Assembly (NCBI GenBank): GCA_940671915.1
Contig: CALNVZ010003433.1
Span: 23,501,138-23,565,137 of the forward strand
DNA length: 64,000 nucleotides
Reading direction: 5' to 3'
Source: Paracentrotus lividus
Taxonomy: Eukaryota > Echinodermata > Echinoidea > Camarodonta > Echinidae
The first letter of the stretch is position 1; every line of letters starts with the position of its first letter. Positions 25,089 through 37,700 of the stretch are shown here, piece after piece. The notes under the pieces are model-generated. The model had not been told where the DNA came from, made no database searches, and was given only the letters and a program-made list of their open reading frames with translations. The position numbers were made by a program, and so were the translations under genes.

Positions 25089-25559
25089 TATCTCTATAAA
25101 TACAGTGAACAGCCTTCTCGCTCAGAGTGGACAATATGATTCGTAAAGCTCTCTTTGTTGTATGTATACTTGCTCGAGACCAAAATGGCATTGCACTATT
25201 AAATGCCAGCTATATTGGTTGAAAATATTCATGTGGAACATACAGAATAAAATGCAAATCATCTATAAAAAAAAAATAATCACATTTTGTGTATTTTATT
25301 TGTGCAAAACCGGAGTCAAGAGAGGATGAAAAGTGAAGATGAGAAATGGAAGAGAGGAAATGGAAGTTACAGGATGAGATAGCTAAAACATCAGAGAGGA
25401 ATAAGGGTAGCGACAGTTGAGAGGTTTGTCGCAAAACGGATTTATTAACACCAACTTTGACATTTTTCAGATAAGAAAATTTATGCATAAAAGAAGAAGT
25501 TACTTTTCCTAATACATGTACTTTCTTGAAGCAGTTTAATACTTATTATATGAAGTGTT

Positions 25560-25751
25560 TAGGCGTCTTCTCCATTCAAAAGGCGTCAGTTTCCCACGGT
25601 TTCCTGTTCCGATCCGGCTTTCAGCTTTTAACCTGCTCTTAACGTGTTTAAGCCGTATTAAGATTTCAGGATTCTATTGAAAAGCCGATAAGTCGTCTTT
25701 TGGAACAAAAGACGCGGGAAACTGACACCTTTTGATTGGAGAAGGCGCCTT
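25560..25751. mobile_element. 190-bp fold-back MITE
   Basis: aggcgtcttctccattcaaaaggcgtcagtttccc is inverted as gggaaactgacaccttttgattggagaaggcgcct. The two arms make up about a third of the element. Confidence 0.8.
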
Positions 25752-25759
25752 ACTGTCAA

Positions 25760-28700
25760 ATTTTTAAGTGTTGGATTAAGTTTTTCCTTTGTAGTTATAC
25801 CTTGGCAAGACTATTTTTACATTATGCAATGACGATTTTATTAATCACTGAAGATTTTCTCTGCATTCTTAAAGCCTTGTAAATAGATGCACACACTAAC
25901 AGGGGTGGGGCCTATTGACTGCAGCTCCCCACCTAAAAAAAAAAAACATTTTCTCAAGACCCGAAATCAAAACAATTACAATGCAGGCATATTACTTTCC
26001 AATGAAAGCCAATTATTATTATTTTTTTATTTTTTTCGGGGGGGGGGGGGCATAGCCTGAAAAATTGTGTGTACTTATGCAGTGGTGTAATAAGCAAAAA
26101 CATTGGAAGTGGGGAGTAGATTTGCTGGAGTGACCTGAAATTAAGGAATTTTAGTGGCTTTTTTTACTTTCTTGAATATTGCTGGGAAAAAAAATAATGC
26201 CAGCTAAAAGTGCAAATTTGAGAGGGGGGGGGGGGAGAAGGGTTCAGAAGAAAAAAACAAAATGGTAGAAAGAGAAGAGGAAGAGCTGGTTCACACAACA
26301 TATAACAAAATACATTGTTTGACTACTAAAAAGATAGCAGACATGAAATAAAGAGACCAAGTTGAGAGGGCAAACATTCGTAAAACACACTGGAAACTTT
26401 TATTGCAGTGTGAAAATACAATGTCCAATATGACAGACCATTATGGTACTGGGCAATAACACAATAAATCAACAGCATTTTATTCGGCCAAGTTACCGAC
26501 GAAAGAATATACGAAAAGAAAGATTTGTGAAGAACAATCATTTATTACCAACTAGAGAGCAAGAATAAATGAGAGAGAAAACAAAATATATCAAACGGTT
26601 TCTTACATATCTGATCTCAAATTATAACTACATATGTGCTATAATGTAGATCATTTTCATAAATAACAAACTTAATAATTAACACAATCGTAAAGCGAGC
26701 CTACTAGAGAAATAGGATTATATTTTGGTTACTGATGAATTCAGGAAAATGCCATATGAACAACTTCCTCCTCACCACACCAAAACACTTTCTATAATGA
26801 ATTTTGTTATAAAGCAATCTTCCATGTCTTTATATGACTTGTAGATATTCCTGACTTGCTTTCTACTTTGTTATTGGCGTCATTGTTGCAACATGATTTA
26901 CCTGAACAATGATCTATCCACCTAACAAGAGTTTAATATTTGAAAAGTTCTTTCATTAATTCTGGCATCTACATGAAAGCAGGGAGGAGAGATGTCGATG
27001 AATCTGAGGAGTTATCCTATGGGTACAATTTTTTGTTATTATACACTCATGCAAATCATCTTTGGCTTTTAAAGTATTCTACTATGGCTTCATAAAACTG
27101 CCTGAGAAGTAAGAACAAAATTAAACTTATCATTCAAAATGAATACAGTACGAACGTAGGGAACTGTATTACATACGATATTCTACACTTTTCTCTGTCT
27201 AGTGATTATTCTACACACACTGCCCAGTGCATTTGTTTATAAGATTTATATGATCATCATTTTTGTTTAAATATGAGAAATCATCAGAAACGCTTGCATA
27301 TATATTAGATTGGCAACACAAAAATTGGATATGATTTGAACACTGTATTTCAAACTACGTACTTGCTTCTTAAAGTTGGTAACGTATCACAAATGATATA
27401 ATGATAACGATTGCTTTTCTTTGTACACTATATACATGGTAAAAACTGTATGAACAACAATACAGACAACAGCGTAATGATCAATATCAGGGCAAAAACA
27501 TGACATTTATAGAGATTTTTGGATGTTCAAAACATTGTAAAAAACAATATCAATATATTTGAGAAACATAATTATATCTCATACAATGTCTATTGGTGAC
27601 CATCCACCTTAGATTTCACATAGTTTAACTGAATATCTGAGGAAAAAATTGACTTGAATGGACAAGACACAATTGTTTTCTGCATGTTTTCTGCTTGTTA
27701 CGATCACTAGGTGTAAATTTTCTGTTTAGATATTCATTATTTTAAACATTGCGAAATTAAATCTGGGTTTGGGTGTCATCACTAAATATGACTGATAAAC
27801 TAAGTCAAATATGCTTTGAAAATGTACATTTTGTTTTAACAGCCAAAGTCTCTATAAATGTCATGTCCGTTACTCTAAAATTGATCGTATACACAAAGGA
27901 GAGCGGTATAGATCTAGAAAGAAAGTAACAGAGGAAAGGACGCATCTTCACAAAGGACCAGATGGGCATTATTTTATAACATCTATGCCCCTCAGGCTCT
28001 TAACAGATTATATTAATGAATAATTATCATTTTCATACAAGATACACTAGACACACATTAGGAGGTAAGGGCACCCTGTTTTAAAGACTTTTTTGATCAA
28101 ATCTACAACATGTATCCAAGATCAATTGCATACAACTAATGCTACTACTACATGTACATGTATACTAAGGGCATATGAAACATGTTACAACTTTAAAATG
28201 AATAAAATAATCCTTATGCATTGAAATGGTAATAAAACAATATTTGATTCACCTTTGTGAAAGGCAATTCAACTATTGTCCCCTTATTCTTCATCTGCAA
28301 GTACATGAAGAACCATGTATGTTTTGATGTGAATTTAACTAGAAATAAAAATGAGACAAAATATGCAAGGGCGATGCCTTGATATTGTAATACATTTTCA
28401 ACTACATGTATACTGACATTGTTATGAATATCGCTAGCACTGGTAACAATTCTTTTTAAAAAAGACAAATATCTGCAGTTATCACTATCCCCTTTGGGGC
28501 AGGCAAGAAAATCTACATCTATGGTATGTTTTTAATAGAGTACACAAAAAGAGACATGTGGTATCTATATACAAATATGTCCATACAGCAAAACTGGATT
28601 AAACATACGCAGAGATGAAGAAATCAAATTTGAACACACAGAAAGAAAAATTTGTTATTGCTTGTATAAACATTTGAATAGAGATGACATGAATTTCACA

Positions 28701-31499
28701 AGAAGCAATTTGACCTGCTTTTTTGTAATAATATAAAAATAGGGAAGATAAAAGTATAGACAGGTTAAAAGAATGAACAAAAATAGATATTTACATACCT
28801 GCCAACATTGTGAGTCCAAATATAGGGACAAAGTGGGAATACAAATTTTAAAAATAGGGACAATTCTGTATTTCCTATAGATTACTGTGCACAGATTTTT
28901 CAAAAAATAGGGACAAAGGGTTGTAAATGGTGATAAATGCTCCTTCTTTTCCCCCAAAGTAGGGACTGTCCCTACTAAATAGGGACAGTTGGCAAGTATG
29001 TATTTATTTAAGAAACTTTGCAACAGCTATATGTGACTCTACTAAATCAATTTTCTGTGAGCAGCATAGGGTCATGATATTTTCTCAATGGCTAACCTTA
29101 AATGTGTAAATCATTCTCTAATCGACATTATCAATATTCGACTACTACACATTAATATATTTGTATATAGAGATGCTTCTTGACATATCACTTTTAACAA
29201 ATCCAAAGAAAAAAAATTAGTTTTTAACATACTTTTTTAAAGCCCTTTTCCTTGTAGCTCATTTTCTGAACACCAATAATCTCACATTTTCTCTGTAGGT
29301 TTCCACAGTGAGTATTAAAAATAGAGCAATTAAATAAATGAATTCAATTACTTGAAAGCTATATTGTTGTACCATTAGTGAAAATATGCTTATTTGCCAA
29401 GAACTCTCTATTATATGTCACATAGAAAACTTTCAGTTCAGCATTTCATAATCAACTTGATTTTAAAAATTTTGACGTACTTGGATAATGTATTATACGG
29501 ATGCAAATAATCCTATACATAAAACAATTAATTATTAATCAAAATATACCTTTTCCTCATTTCCAACATACAAATATTATCAAAGTCAAAGTCTACTAGA
29601 TCTAATGTTATTTATTATTGGAGCAGCAAAACCCACGATAGAAATAGATAATCTTAATATAGTATAGAAGCTAAACATACGATTACGGAGAAGAATTTGA
29701 TACATTCAAGAGCCAGTAATCTATATGCATCAGTAAAATCAGGAAGCAATTCAACACAAACAGCAATGGATAAACGTGTAAAGAAATGTAAGTACTACTC
29801 ATCGACATTCCTGTACCCAAAGCTTGTGTCAATTTGGAAACAGAACAAGAAACGGCTTAATACAGTCAAACTTAAAAGCAACAACTCTGAAAAAACAGTA
29901 TGAAAAAGTTATTTACAAGTTTTAAATATTCATATATATATATACACACGCAACTTTTTCTCTGTGGTTTTGCACTAAACATATCTCACAGGAACAGCGA
30001 GGTTGTATCTCTACATTAGCTTACGTCTTTCATTTTTCTATGAATTCAAAAATACAAAATTTCAGCACTGAAGTGTATATTTCTAATAACTCAAAATATG
30101 ATCATATAATCATTAATTGAAATCCATTAGGATTTAATAATATAATACACATAGGAACTTATAATTTGTTAGTTGATAAATAACCTACAAAATTTCAGCC
30201 ATAAGTAAATTCAATTCTTCAACTGTATATGTCACATATTGAGTACCAGATTTCAAGGTATACCAAAACACTGAACAATGTTTTTACCAGTCTGATGTAT
30301 ACATGTACATCATATCTGTAACTCATTTTTGCATGACAAATCTGACAGTATTTGCTCCAATTGAAGTTGAAAACTTGATTAAAAACATTGATATACTGAA
30401 AGAAATACATTTACATTGTAAGTCATTGTTTCTTTAAAGTGAATTATTCTGACAAGTTGAAAGATAGTTGTAAATACATAAAATATAGTATAACATTGGT
30501 CTGATTCAAATCGTTATGAAGTGTTGATAATGAGTATTATATGTGTAAATAGTATAGATTTTCCACTATATGCAACTGTCACAAATTCCAGAATTAGGTT
30601 TGGATGTCAATAGATAAGATGAAATAACCATCCAGTTTCTCAAATATTTCACGGGTAAGAAAGGACCCTGTTATAACATAAGAATATCAAGCCATCTGCA
30701 AGTATTGCATGACAACTATTTTCATTTTGTTTAATATGAATTTGTCATCTACAATTGGTATTTCATAGCAGCATATTTGTGCCATTTCCATTTGTGCTTT
30801 AGGATTTGGCCACTTACATTTGCAGTCAAAAGTTGATTATTTGGCACAGGTAATAGTATAGAATTATGCAAACATATTGAAACTCTATCACCGCACTATC
30901 GTAAGCTATAGGAGTATATAAAAGCCTCATGGTCATATACAACGTAACTGCATAAGCACTCTCTCACACTTCACTGATATACATCACAGACTCATTCATC
31001 GGGTTCAGTGTTAAGCCCTCAAAGCATCCTGTGCTTTTGTTACACTTTTTCAACTTCTCAAGTTGGACATTGCATAGCAGAATATGCAAATGTTGCTTTC
31101 ATGAAGCATTCATGAAAATCAAGTACCCGAGAAAATTGTCCACGTTAAGATTCAGCGTGTACTCTGTATTAATACACCTCATACATTAATCAATCTTGAT
31201 GTGTGAATATTGAATAACAATATTGATTAAGCTATCAGTCAGAACTATCTAACTTTGTAAGTACTACATAATTATTAGGAATACACACTGTCATACAATG
31301 TACACAATTGCATAATATAATATGTCTACAAGAAACATTGTATTTAGGCCACAATTGGCTATAAATATGCAAGTATTTCTTTCTTATTTTCTCTCTCGCG
31401 CTCACACCTCAATCTCTCCCGTCTATAACTTGTCACCATCTTTAATACTTTAGGTGAAACAAAGAGACGCTCTGTCGTTTTCGACAGAGACCCAGTAGC
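25760..31499. other. Repeat-poor AT-rich region next to the CNGK stop; possible long 3' UTR
   Basis: There are no recognisable exons. Apart from a poly-G tract near 26040 and 26224 and one MITE at 28792-29002, the stretch lacks the dispersed repeats that crowd the rest of the window. It directly follows the CNGK stop codon on the minus strand. A long 3' UTR is a reasonable inference but I cannot place its end. Confidence 0.45.
28792..29002. mobile_element. 211-bp MITE with tacat.cctgccaac ends
   Basis: tacatacctgccaac at the left is inverted as gttggcaagtatgta at the right. The inside repeats tagggacaa and its complement. It is non-coding. Confidence 0.75.
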
Positions 31500-31787
31500 T
31501 TAGACTTCTGTTTGTTTGGCAGGGAAATTCTCTTGAGCGTTGACGCTACTGGCATAGTCACCGTAAAGCTCTTTGCCGATTCGACGGATCTGGGCTTCTA
31601 CCTGCGGATACTGCTCAAGCACCGACTTTAGGTCGTGCACCGAAAGCGAGAGGATATCGACGTGAGTGCGGGCACGGTAGGAGGTACGGCGTGGAACATC
31701 GTAGAGGAGGTTGATGTCATCAAGGAATTCACCAGCCTCTAGGATACTGGCAACGCGGGAATGGCTGTTGACTTCCAGTTCCTCAAC
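31500..31787 (-). CDS. CNGK: CNGK terminal exon: degenerate cassette of repeat 4 CNBD, stop
   Basis: Ninety-five codons and TAA (31500-31502). The phosphate-binding cassette reads EFLDDINLLYDVPRRTSYR: the arginine is kept but FGE has become FLDD. The C-helix VHDLKSVLEQYPQVEAQIRR and a short tail ending KQTEV follow. The C-terminal TEV could be a class I PDZ ligand (S/T-X-V). Confidence 0.94.
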   Translation of the reverse strand, partial: VEELEVNSHSRVASILEAGEFLDDINLLYDVPRRTSYRARTHVDILSLSVHDLKSVLEQYPQVEAQIRRIGKELYGDYASSVNAQENFPAKQTEV

Positions 31788-34700
31788 CTGTAGGAAATCA
31801 AAGTTAGGAAGTTAGGCAAGCATTGTTGGTTGGTGAATCCAGGGGATTATTCGTAAATATGCATTACCAAATTGATTAGATCATGTCCACGAGAGTGTAC
31901 CAGTGAGATTACATATAAATTTCTGCTTGCTCATTGTTTAAAGTCAAACTTGACCCTTTGTGACCCCCCCCCAAAAAAAACAAAAAACAAAAACAAAAAC
32001 AGAAACAAAAACAAAAACAAAAGCAAAAGCAAAAGCAAAACAACACATGAACAGTAAATTTGGAATTCACAAACTGATTAATTGCTGTCAAGTAGGAACA
32101 TCCTCTCGCTCTATTTTATTTCCTCAACTTTCAATCCCTTTTTGCATTTGACTTTAATAGTGCAGGTAATAGAGGTACCTGCTATGAAATAAGTACTGTA
32201 AATGCGATGTGTGTGCTTGATTGCATGAGCATCGCTTGAAAAGTTAAGAATTTTTATCCGCAAGATTTGCAACGGACAGATGCTAAACGCCCCTTTAAAC
32301 TTCATTTGGCAGGGGGATAAATACCCAATATTTTTACACCTTGAAAATGGAGAAAAAAAAATCATACTAATATGTAAATCAAAATGGCTTGAACAATTTT
32401 TCCTGGGAAACTTAAACATATACAAAAACCAGAGGTGTACGTAGGAGAGCGATCTTACCACTCCTCTACTGATGAAATACATCTCATCTCCTANNNNNNN
32501 NNNNNNNNNNNNNNNNNNNNNNNNNNNNNNNNNNNNNNNNNNNNNNNNNNNNNACAGTAAATTTGGAATTCACAAACTGATTAATTGCTTTCAAGTAGGA
32601 ACATCCTCTCGCTCTATTTTATTTCCTCACCTTTCAATCCCTTTTTGCATTTGACTTTAATAGTGCAGGTAATAGAGGTACCTGGTAGGAAATAAGTCCT
32701 GTAAATGTGATGTGTGTGCTTGATTGCATGAGCATCGCTTGAAAAGTTAAGAATTTTTATCCGCAAGATTTGCAACGGACAGATGCTAAATGCCCGTTTA
32801 AACTTCATTTGGTAGGGGGATAAATACCCAATATTTTTACACCTTGAAAATGGAGAGAGAAAAAATCATACTAATATGTTAAATCAAAATGGCTTGAACA
32901 ATTTTTCCTGGGAAACTTAAACATATACAAAAACCAGAGGTGTACGTAGGAGAACGATCTTACCACTCCTCTACTGATGAAGTACATCTCATCTCCTACA
33001 TCTCCTTGTCTGACTATCAGATCACTAGGCATGAAGAGTACTGGTTTGAGCATCAGGGAAAGCGCACGTTGAAATGCTTCGTCGGCCTCTCGGAAAAGCA
33101 CCACCTGTGTCCAAAAAGAGAAACACACTTTTTTACAATCTTTGAGATTATTCATTACATGTATATTGGGAGTGATTTGTATTGAAGTTGTGTAATATTT
33201 CTTTAGATGGCATAAGACAGTAGAAGTGATATATTGTACGTCAAACTAATAAACATTTGTGTTGCACCATACCAACGGATGCAAACGACTTTTGAGAAAT
33301 GAACAGGCAACAGTTTTTGAGATATAAAAAGGAAAAATCTTGTCAAGGTAAAATGTATTATACTAATTTCTTCAATCATTCAGTGATGAAATGCTGCTGA
33401 ATCTGGCTGGTTCTTTAACATTTGAAAAAGAAATGATTTTCTCTGATGACGTTTTTTTTAAATCTCTCTTTGCTTAATGATTGTTTTGGGGTTTTTTTTC
33501 TCCAGAATTTTACACTATAATTTGCCAAACATTACACCTACATTGTACAGTGTACTAAGACTAAATGGGACTAAGTGAAGTTTCGCTAGAATTTGGTTCT
33601 TTCAAACAAAGAAAATTCACAGGGCCAACCTTCCCAAAGTCAATTTCTTCTATCATGAGAGGAGATTAATTTCCGACCCACTTTCATCCATTGATAGACT
33701 AAAAATGTACAAAGGGACTGACTTATATCTTAAGTATGTAGCTAAAGCTGCATCACAGGGCATGGCTTGTCAATGGCAAAAGGCTTTTTTTCCTCAAATA
33801 GATTAAGAATAGACTTATACTAGCAATTCTCTTTAGTAGTCTTGAAACCAGCTGAGAATACCATGTGGCACAAGACCATTATTTACAAGATAAATGAAGA
33901 GTTATTACAAACCTTCTGTAGATGATCGCCTGCGATATCAAGGCCAAGATCTGTCTGAAGACAGAACGGAGCATCTCTGAACAGACTACTCTGATCTATA
34001 CCTCTGCAGAGACAAGATGAGACAATGAAAGCAATATAATCAGTGTATGCACTCTGTATTATATCATCGTGCCTACCTTAAATATATAATGAATTCTCAT
34101 ATCTACTTCAATTTTAGGAAGGAGTTTGGGACTTGGTAAAACTTTTGAACAAATAGATTTGCACATGCATGAAAATTGAGTGGGGAGAACTGGCTCGTTA
34201 AAACGAAAAGGCCAGATATAAAGTTAACCAATGCTATTCATTGAGAAACCAAGTTTTAACCTGTATATAATAAGACGACCAAAAGTATTCCCTGTTTTTT
34301 CTAGGGCACCAAAAAAAAAAAAAATTTGACTCCAAAAAGGCCAAATTTATTGAACTCCAAATCCAAATAAGTTCCATAAATATGCTTACACATGAACATG
34401 TACACCCTCATTATGATTATAAAGTTTCAAATATTTCTTTCAAATTTGTATATTACCAAAAACGTCTTCAAATTAATGCAATTTGGACTTGCCATGACAA
34501 AACACTGATTTGTTCTCAATATGAAGTCTTTAAATCTACTTACTTGTTGCGAGCCCATAAATAGTCAAAATAACTGATGACTCGATTCCTTAGTTTACTG
34601 CTCAATCTCATATCCTTCATTTGGTCCTGTGGGGGAAAACAAATACATGTACAATATGAACAATCTCAAGCGGGGTTACTTAATACCAAGACTATTTTCA

Positions 34701-37700
34701 ATAATAAAATGTCTACATGTACAAGTATATACTTAAACAATAGCAATCATATCATTTGCTTTCCCAGCAGTTATACATGCCATAATGTTGGGCCTGGGGT
34801 GCCTAGTAGTTGAAATATATTTTGACTGAGATAAATGTACTTTTATAATAGATATATCTTGAATCTGTATGTGATGTAAATAGCTGAACATGTGTGAATT
34901 ACAGATATTATCTTCACATATGCAATATTTTTTTTACAGTAATAATGATTATCATCTGGATTTGATTCCTGTTCATGACAGGAACTACCATCAACCCATT
35001 AGATGGGAAGTTGGCACCCAAGCAATATTGGTAGCAAGTGAAGATCGCATTTGAAACTAAAATATGCACTCCTTAAAAACAACTCGGCAAACGGGTTCAC
35101 AGCCCGGCAAACTTGTTTCTTACCTTGACTGCGGCTAGTCTCTCTTCATAGCTGACTCGTCCAGACTCTTCGTTTGCGAGGGTGGAGGCGATGTTTCCGA
35201 GCACCCAACCAAAGAGTAGCTTACCAAACACCATCACCATACTTGCAAATACTAGACACAGTAAAAGATATAGAGAAAGGATTCTTTAATTCAACTTAAA
35301 CCCCCAAATTATGCTAAATACAAAGAGGTCATTTAGTTTTAACCAAAGTACCGATATAAAAGTTGCTGTAATAACTAATTTCTTTTTCACAATAGAAGAA
35401 GAATATTCAGATCAGACAAGAAACTAAAGGAAGTCAAACTGCTATACATAATCTAATGGACAAAATGTTGGCCATTTTGGATAATATAAATTCATACAGG
35501 TCTATAGTTGATCTGGGGGGTGTTTCACAGAGAGAGAGTTGAGCAGTTCTTCAAGATATGTTAAGTGCTCATGAGAAAGCACATATTTCCTCTTAGCATG
35601 AATGATCTAACCAATGTAATTCTAATACTGCATAATGTACTACAGTGCAACATAAGAACTATTTGAACAAAGAGTTATACCGACTAGGAATATATAATAT
35701 GAAAAATGAGCAAAGAAAATGGGATTCCATTAGGGTTCGAACCCGAGACCTTCGGATTGCCAGACAAGTGCTCTACCGATTGAGCTATAGCAAGCCCTTA
35801 TGTCAGTGTCTGCACAGGGAATCCCTTAGCCGTCAATGCTCGAGTGATCACTACCGGTATTTGTGAAATATCTTCCAGGTATCTTTATTGTCAGTTGATG
35901 ACTGGGGAATATTGTTGGAGTTGCTGTTTTTTGGTTTTTATTGCGCTGTCATTCATAATATAAATATTTAAACCTTGCTTTAATTACAACCAACTCACCA
36001 AGCTCAGGAACACTGTATGCATGGATGTCACCGTAACCTGTGGAAGTCAATGTAGCCACAGCCCAGTAGATAGTATCACAGTAACGATAGAAGATGTAAG
36101 GTTCATCGCCTTTGTAGCCTGTCAAAATCAAAACAATTAAATTAAACATTATTGGAAAATATTCTATGTGATGTTCATTCCTGAGTAAATAATTTTTTTT
36201 CTTTTGCAATTTTCTTTCCACAGAATTATAGAGCAATAAATCTCTTTGTGCTTTGAATTATCCGTAGTAGATGTGAATACACGGAGGTCAGTATTTCATT
36301 CATTAAATATAACAAAGAGAGAGAGAGAAAGGTGATAAAATGACAATAAGGATGGAGAGAACGGAAGAAGGGGGGGGGGGAAGATAAGAGGGAAAATGAT
36401 AGAAGGAAAGATGGGAATGATTGAAAGAGAAAGGGGAAATCAAAAGACCAAGAATAAAGGAGGGAAAATACAGAGAGAGAGAGAGAGCAGAATGTTGGCA
36501 CATCAATAAAACAGATCAATAATAGTAACTACTTTAGTAACATTGCTCAACAGTAAATCAAATTCAAGATTTCCGTTGAGTAAACATCAATTATAAATTT
36601 AACCAACTGGATTTAGAGATACATCGAAACCTACCCATCTCGCTAGCCCATGAGCCATCTTTACAATCACTCAGAGGGCATGCTATGGTGTACCAGATGC
36701 TAGCAAACAGATGTATGATGATCAGTAGTAGCACCAGGAACTTTGTTAACCGCACCTTCAGGATGCTGTCACAAAGAAAAAGGAAAAACAACCAAGTTAT
36801 GTTATAATTTCTGTCTCCCGCTTGTCTGAGTCGGGCATAAGTTGTGAATGACTGGTGATCAGTTCTTGTGCTAAATGATTGAGAATGTGATTACTACAGC
36901 ACCCAAGAACATGGTCCAGTCATTCATAAAGTCATTTGTTACTTTAAAAACAACTTTGTGAAACACCTTCCAGGTGTCTTTGCTATAACCAATCTACACA
37001 AGTTTTTTTTTTTTTTTTTTGTCTTATAGAATGGTACCAACTGCACACTGATCAGGAACACAGTTTAAGGCAAAATATTCTTTTGTATGGTATATTGTTA
37101 TTGCAAATGAGGTCTGAAAAATGCACAACGATAATCCCTTGATATTGAGTTATTTTTTCTATTAAAAATAACATCCATAAAACCAAAAGAACAGCAAACT
37201 ATTTCCTTCAATTAGGCCGATGTATTCTTGTACCATAAATAGCTGATATAACTGGGGTACGACAAGTACTTACTTGATATTGAGTTCTTGTTCCCATCGG
37301 TCAAAGAACTGAGAGACACGCATCAGACGTATCACCTGACGGAACCTCAGGAAGGAAAGCACCGCAAAGTGTTTGTCGCCCCTTACGATGAACGCAATCA
37401 GCTCTATAGGAAGGGTAGGTATCAAATCCTGGGCGAAGCCGCTCCACTTCCGTAGATAGATCTTGTATATCTTGCTGAAGTCTTTCTCGAGGGCTCCGTA
37501 CTCGTCGGCGTTACTTACGTGGAACTTGATGTAGATCTGAGCGAATAAAAGGTATCAAATACAATAATATTGAAACATGGACCACTTTTATTACATCAAG
37601 GTGCTTAGGAGCAAGCTAAATACCTTGCTATACTACGATCATCTATAGCAAGGTTCAAAATTCTTCTGAAACTGTATCTCAAGCTGTTAGGTCTTCGCTT

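Noticed and set aside
32472..32493. An extra partial CNBD exon left of the N gap
   Set aside because: It is the edge of a duplicated block with allele-like differences, so most likely an assembly haplotype duplicate.
35711..35794. Functional tRNA gene
   Set aside because: A and B boxes are good, but the anticodon stem does not pair and the sequence continues as a repeat. A SINE head is more likely.
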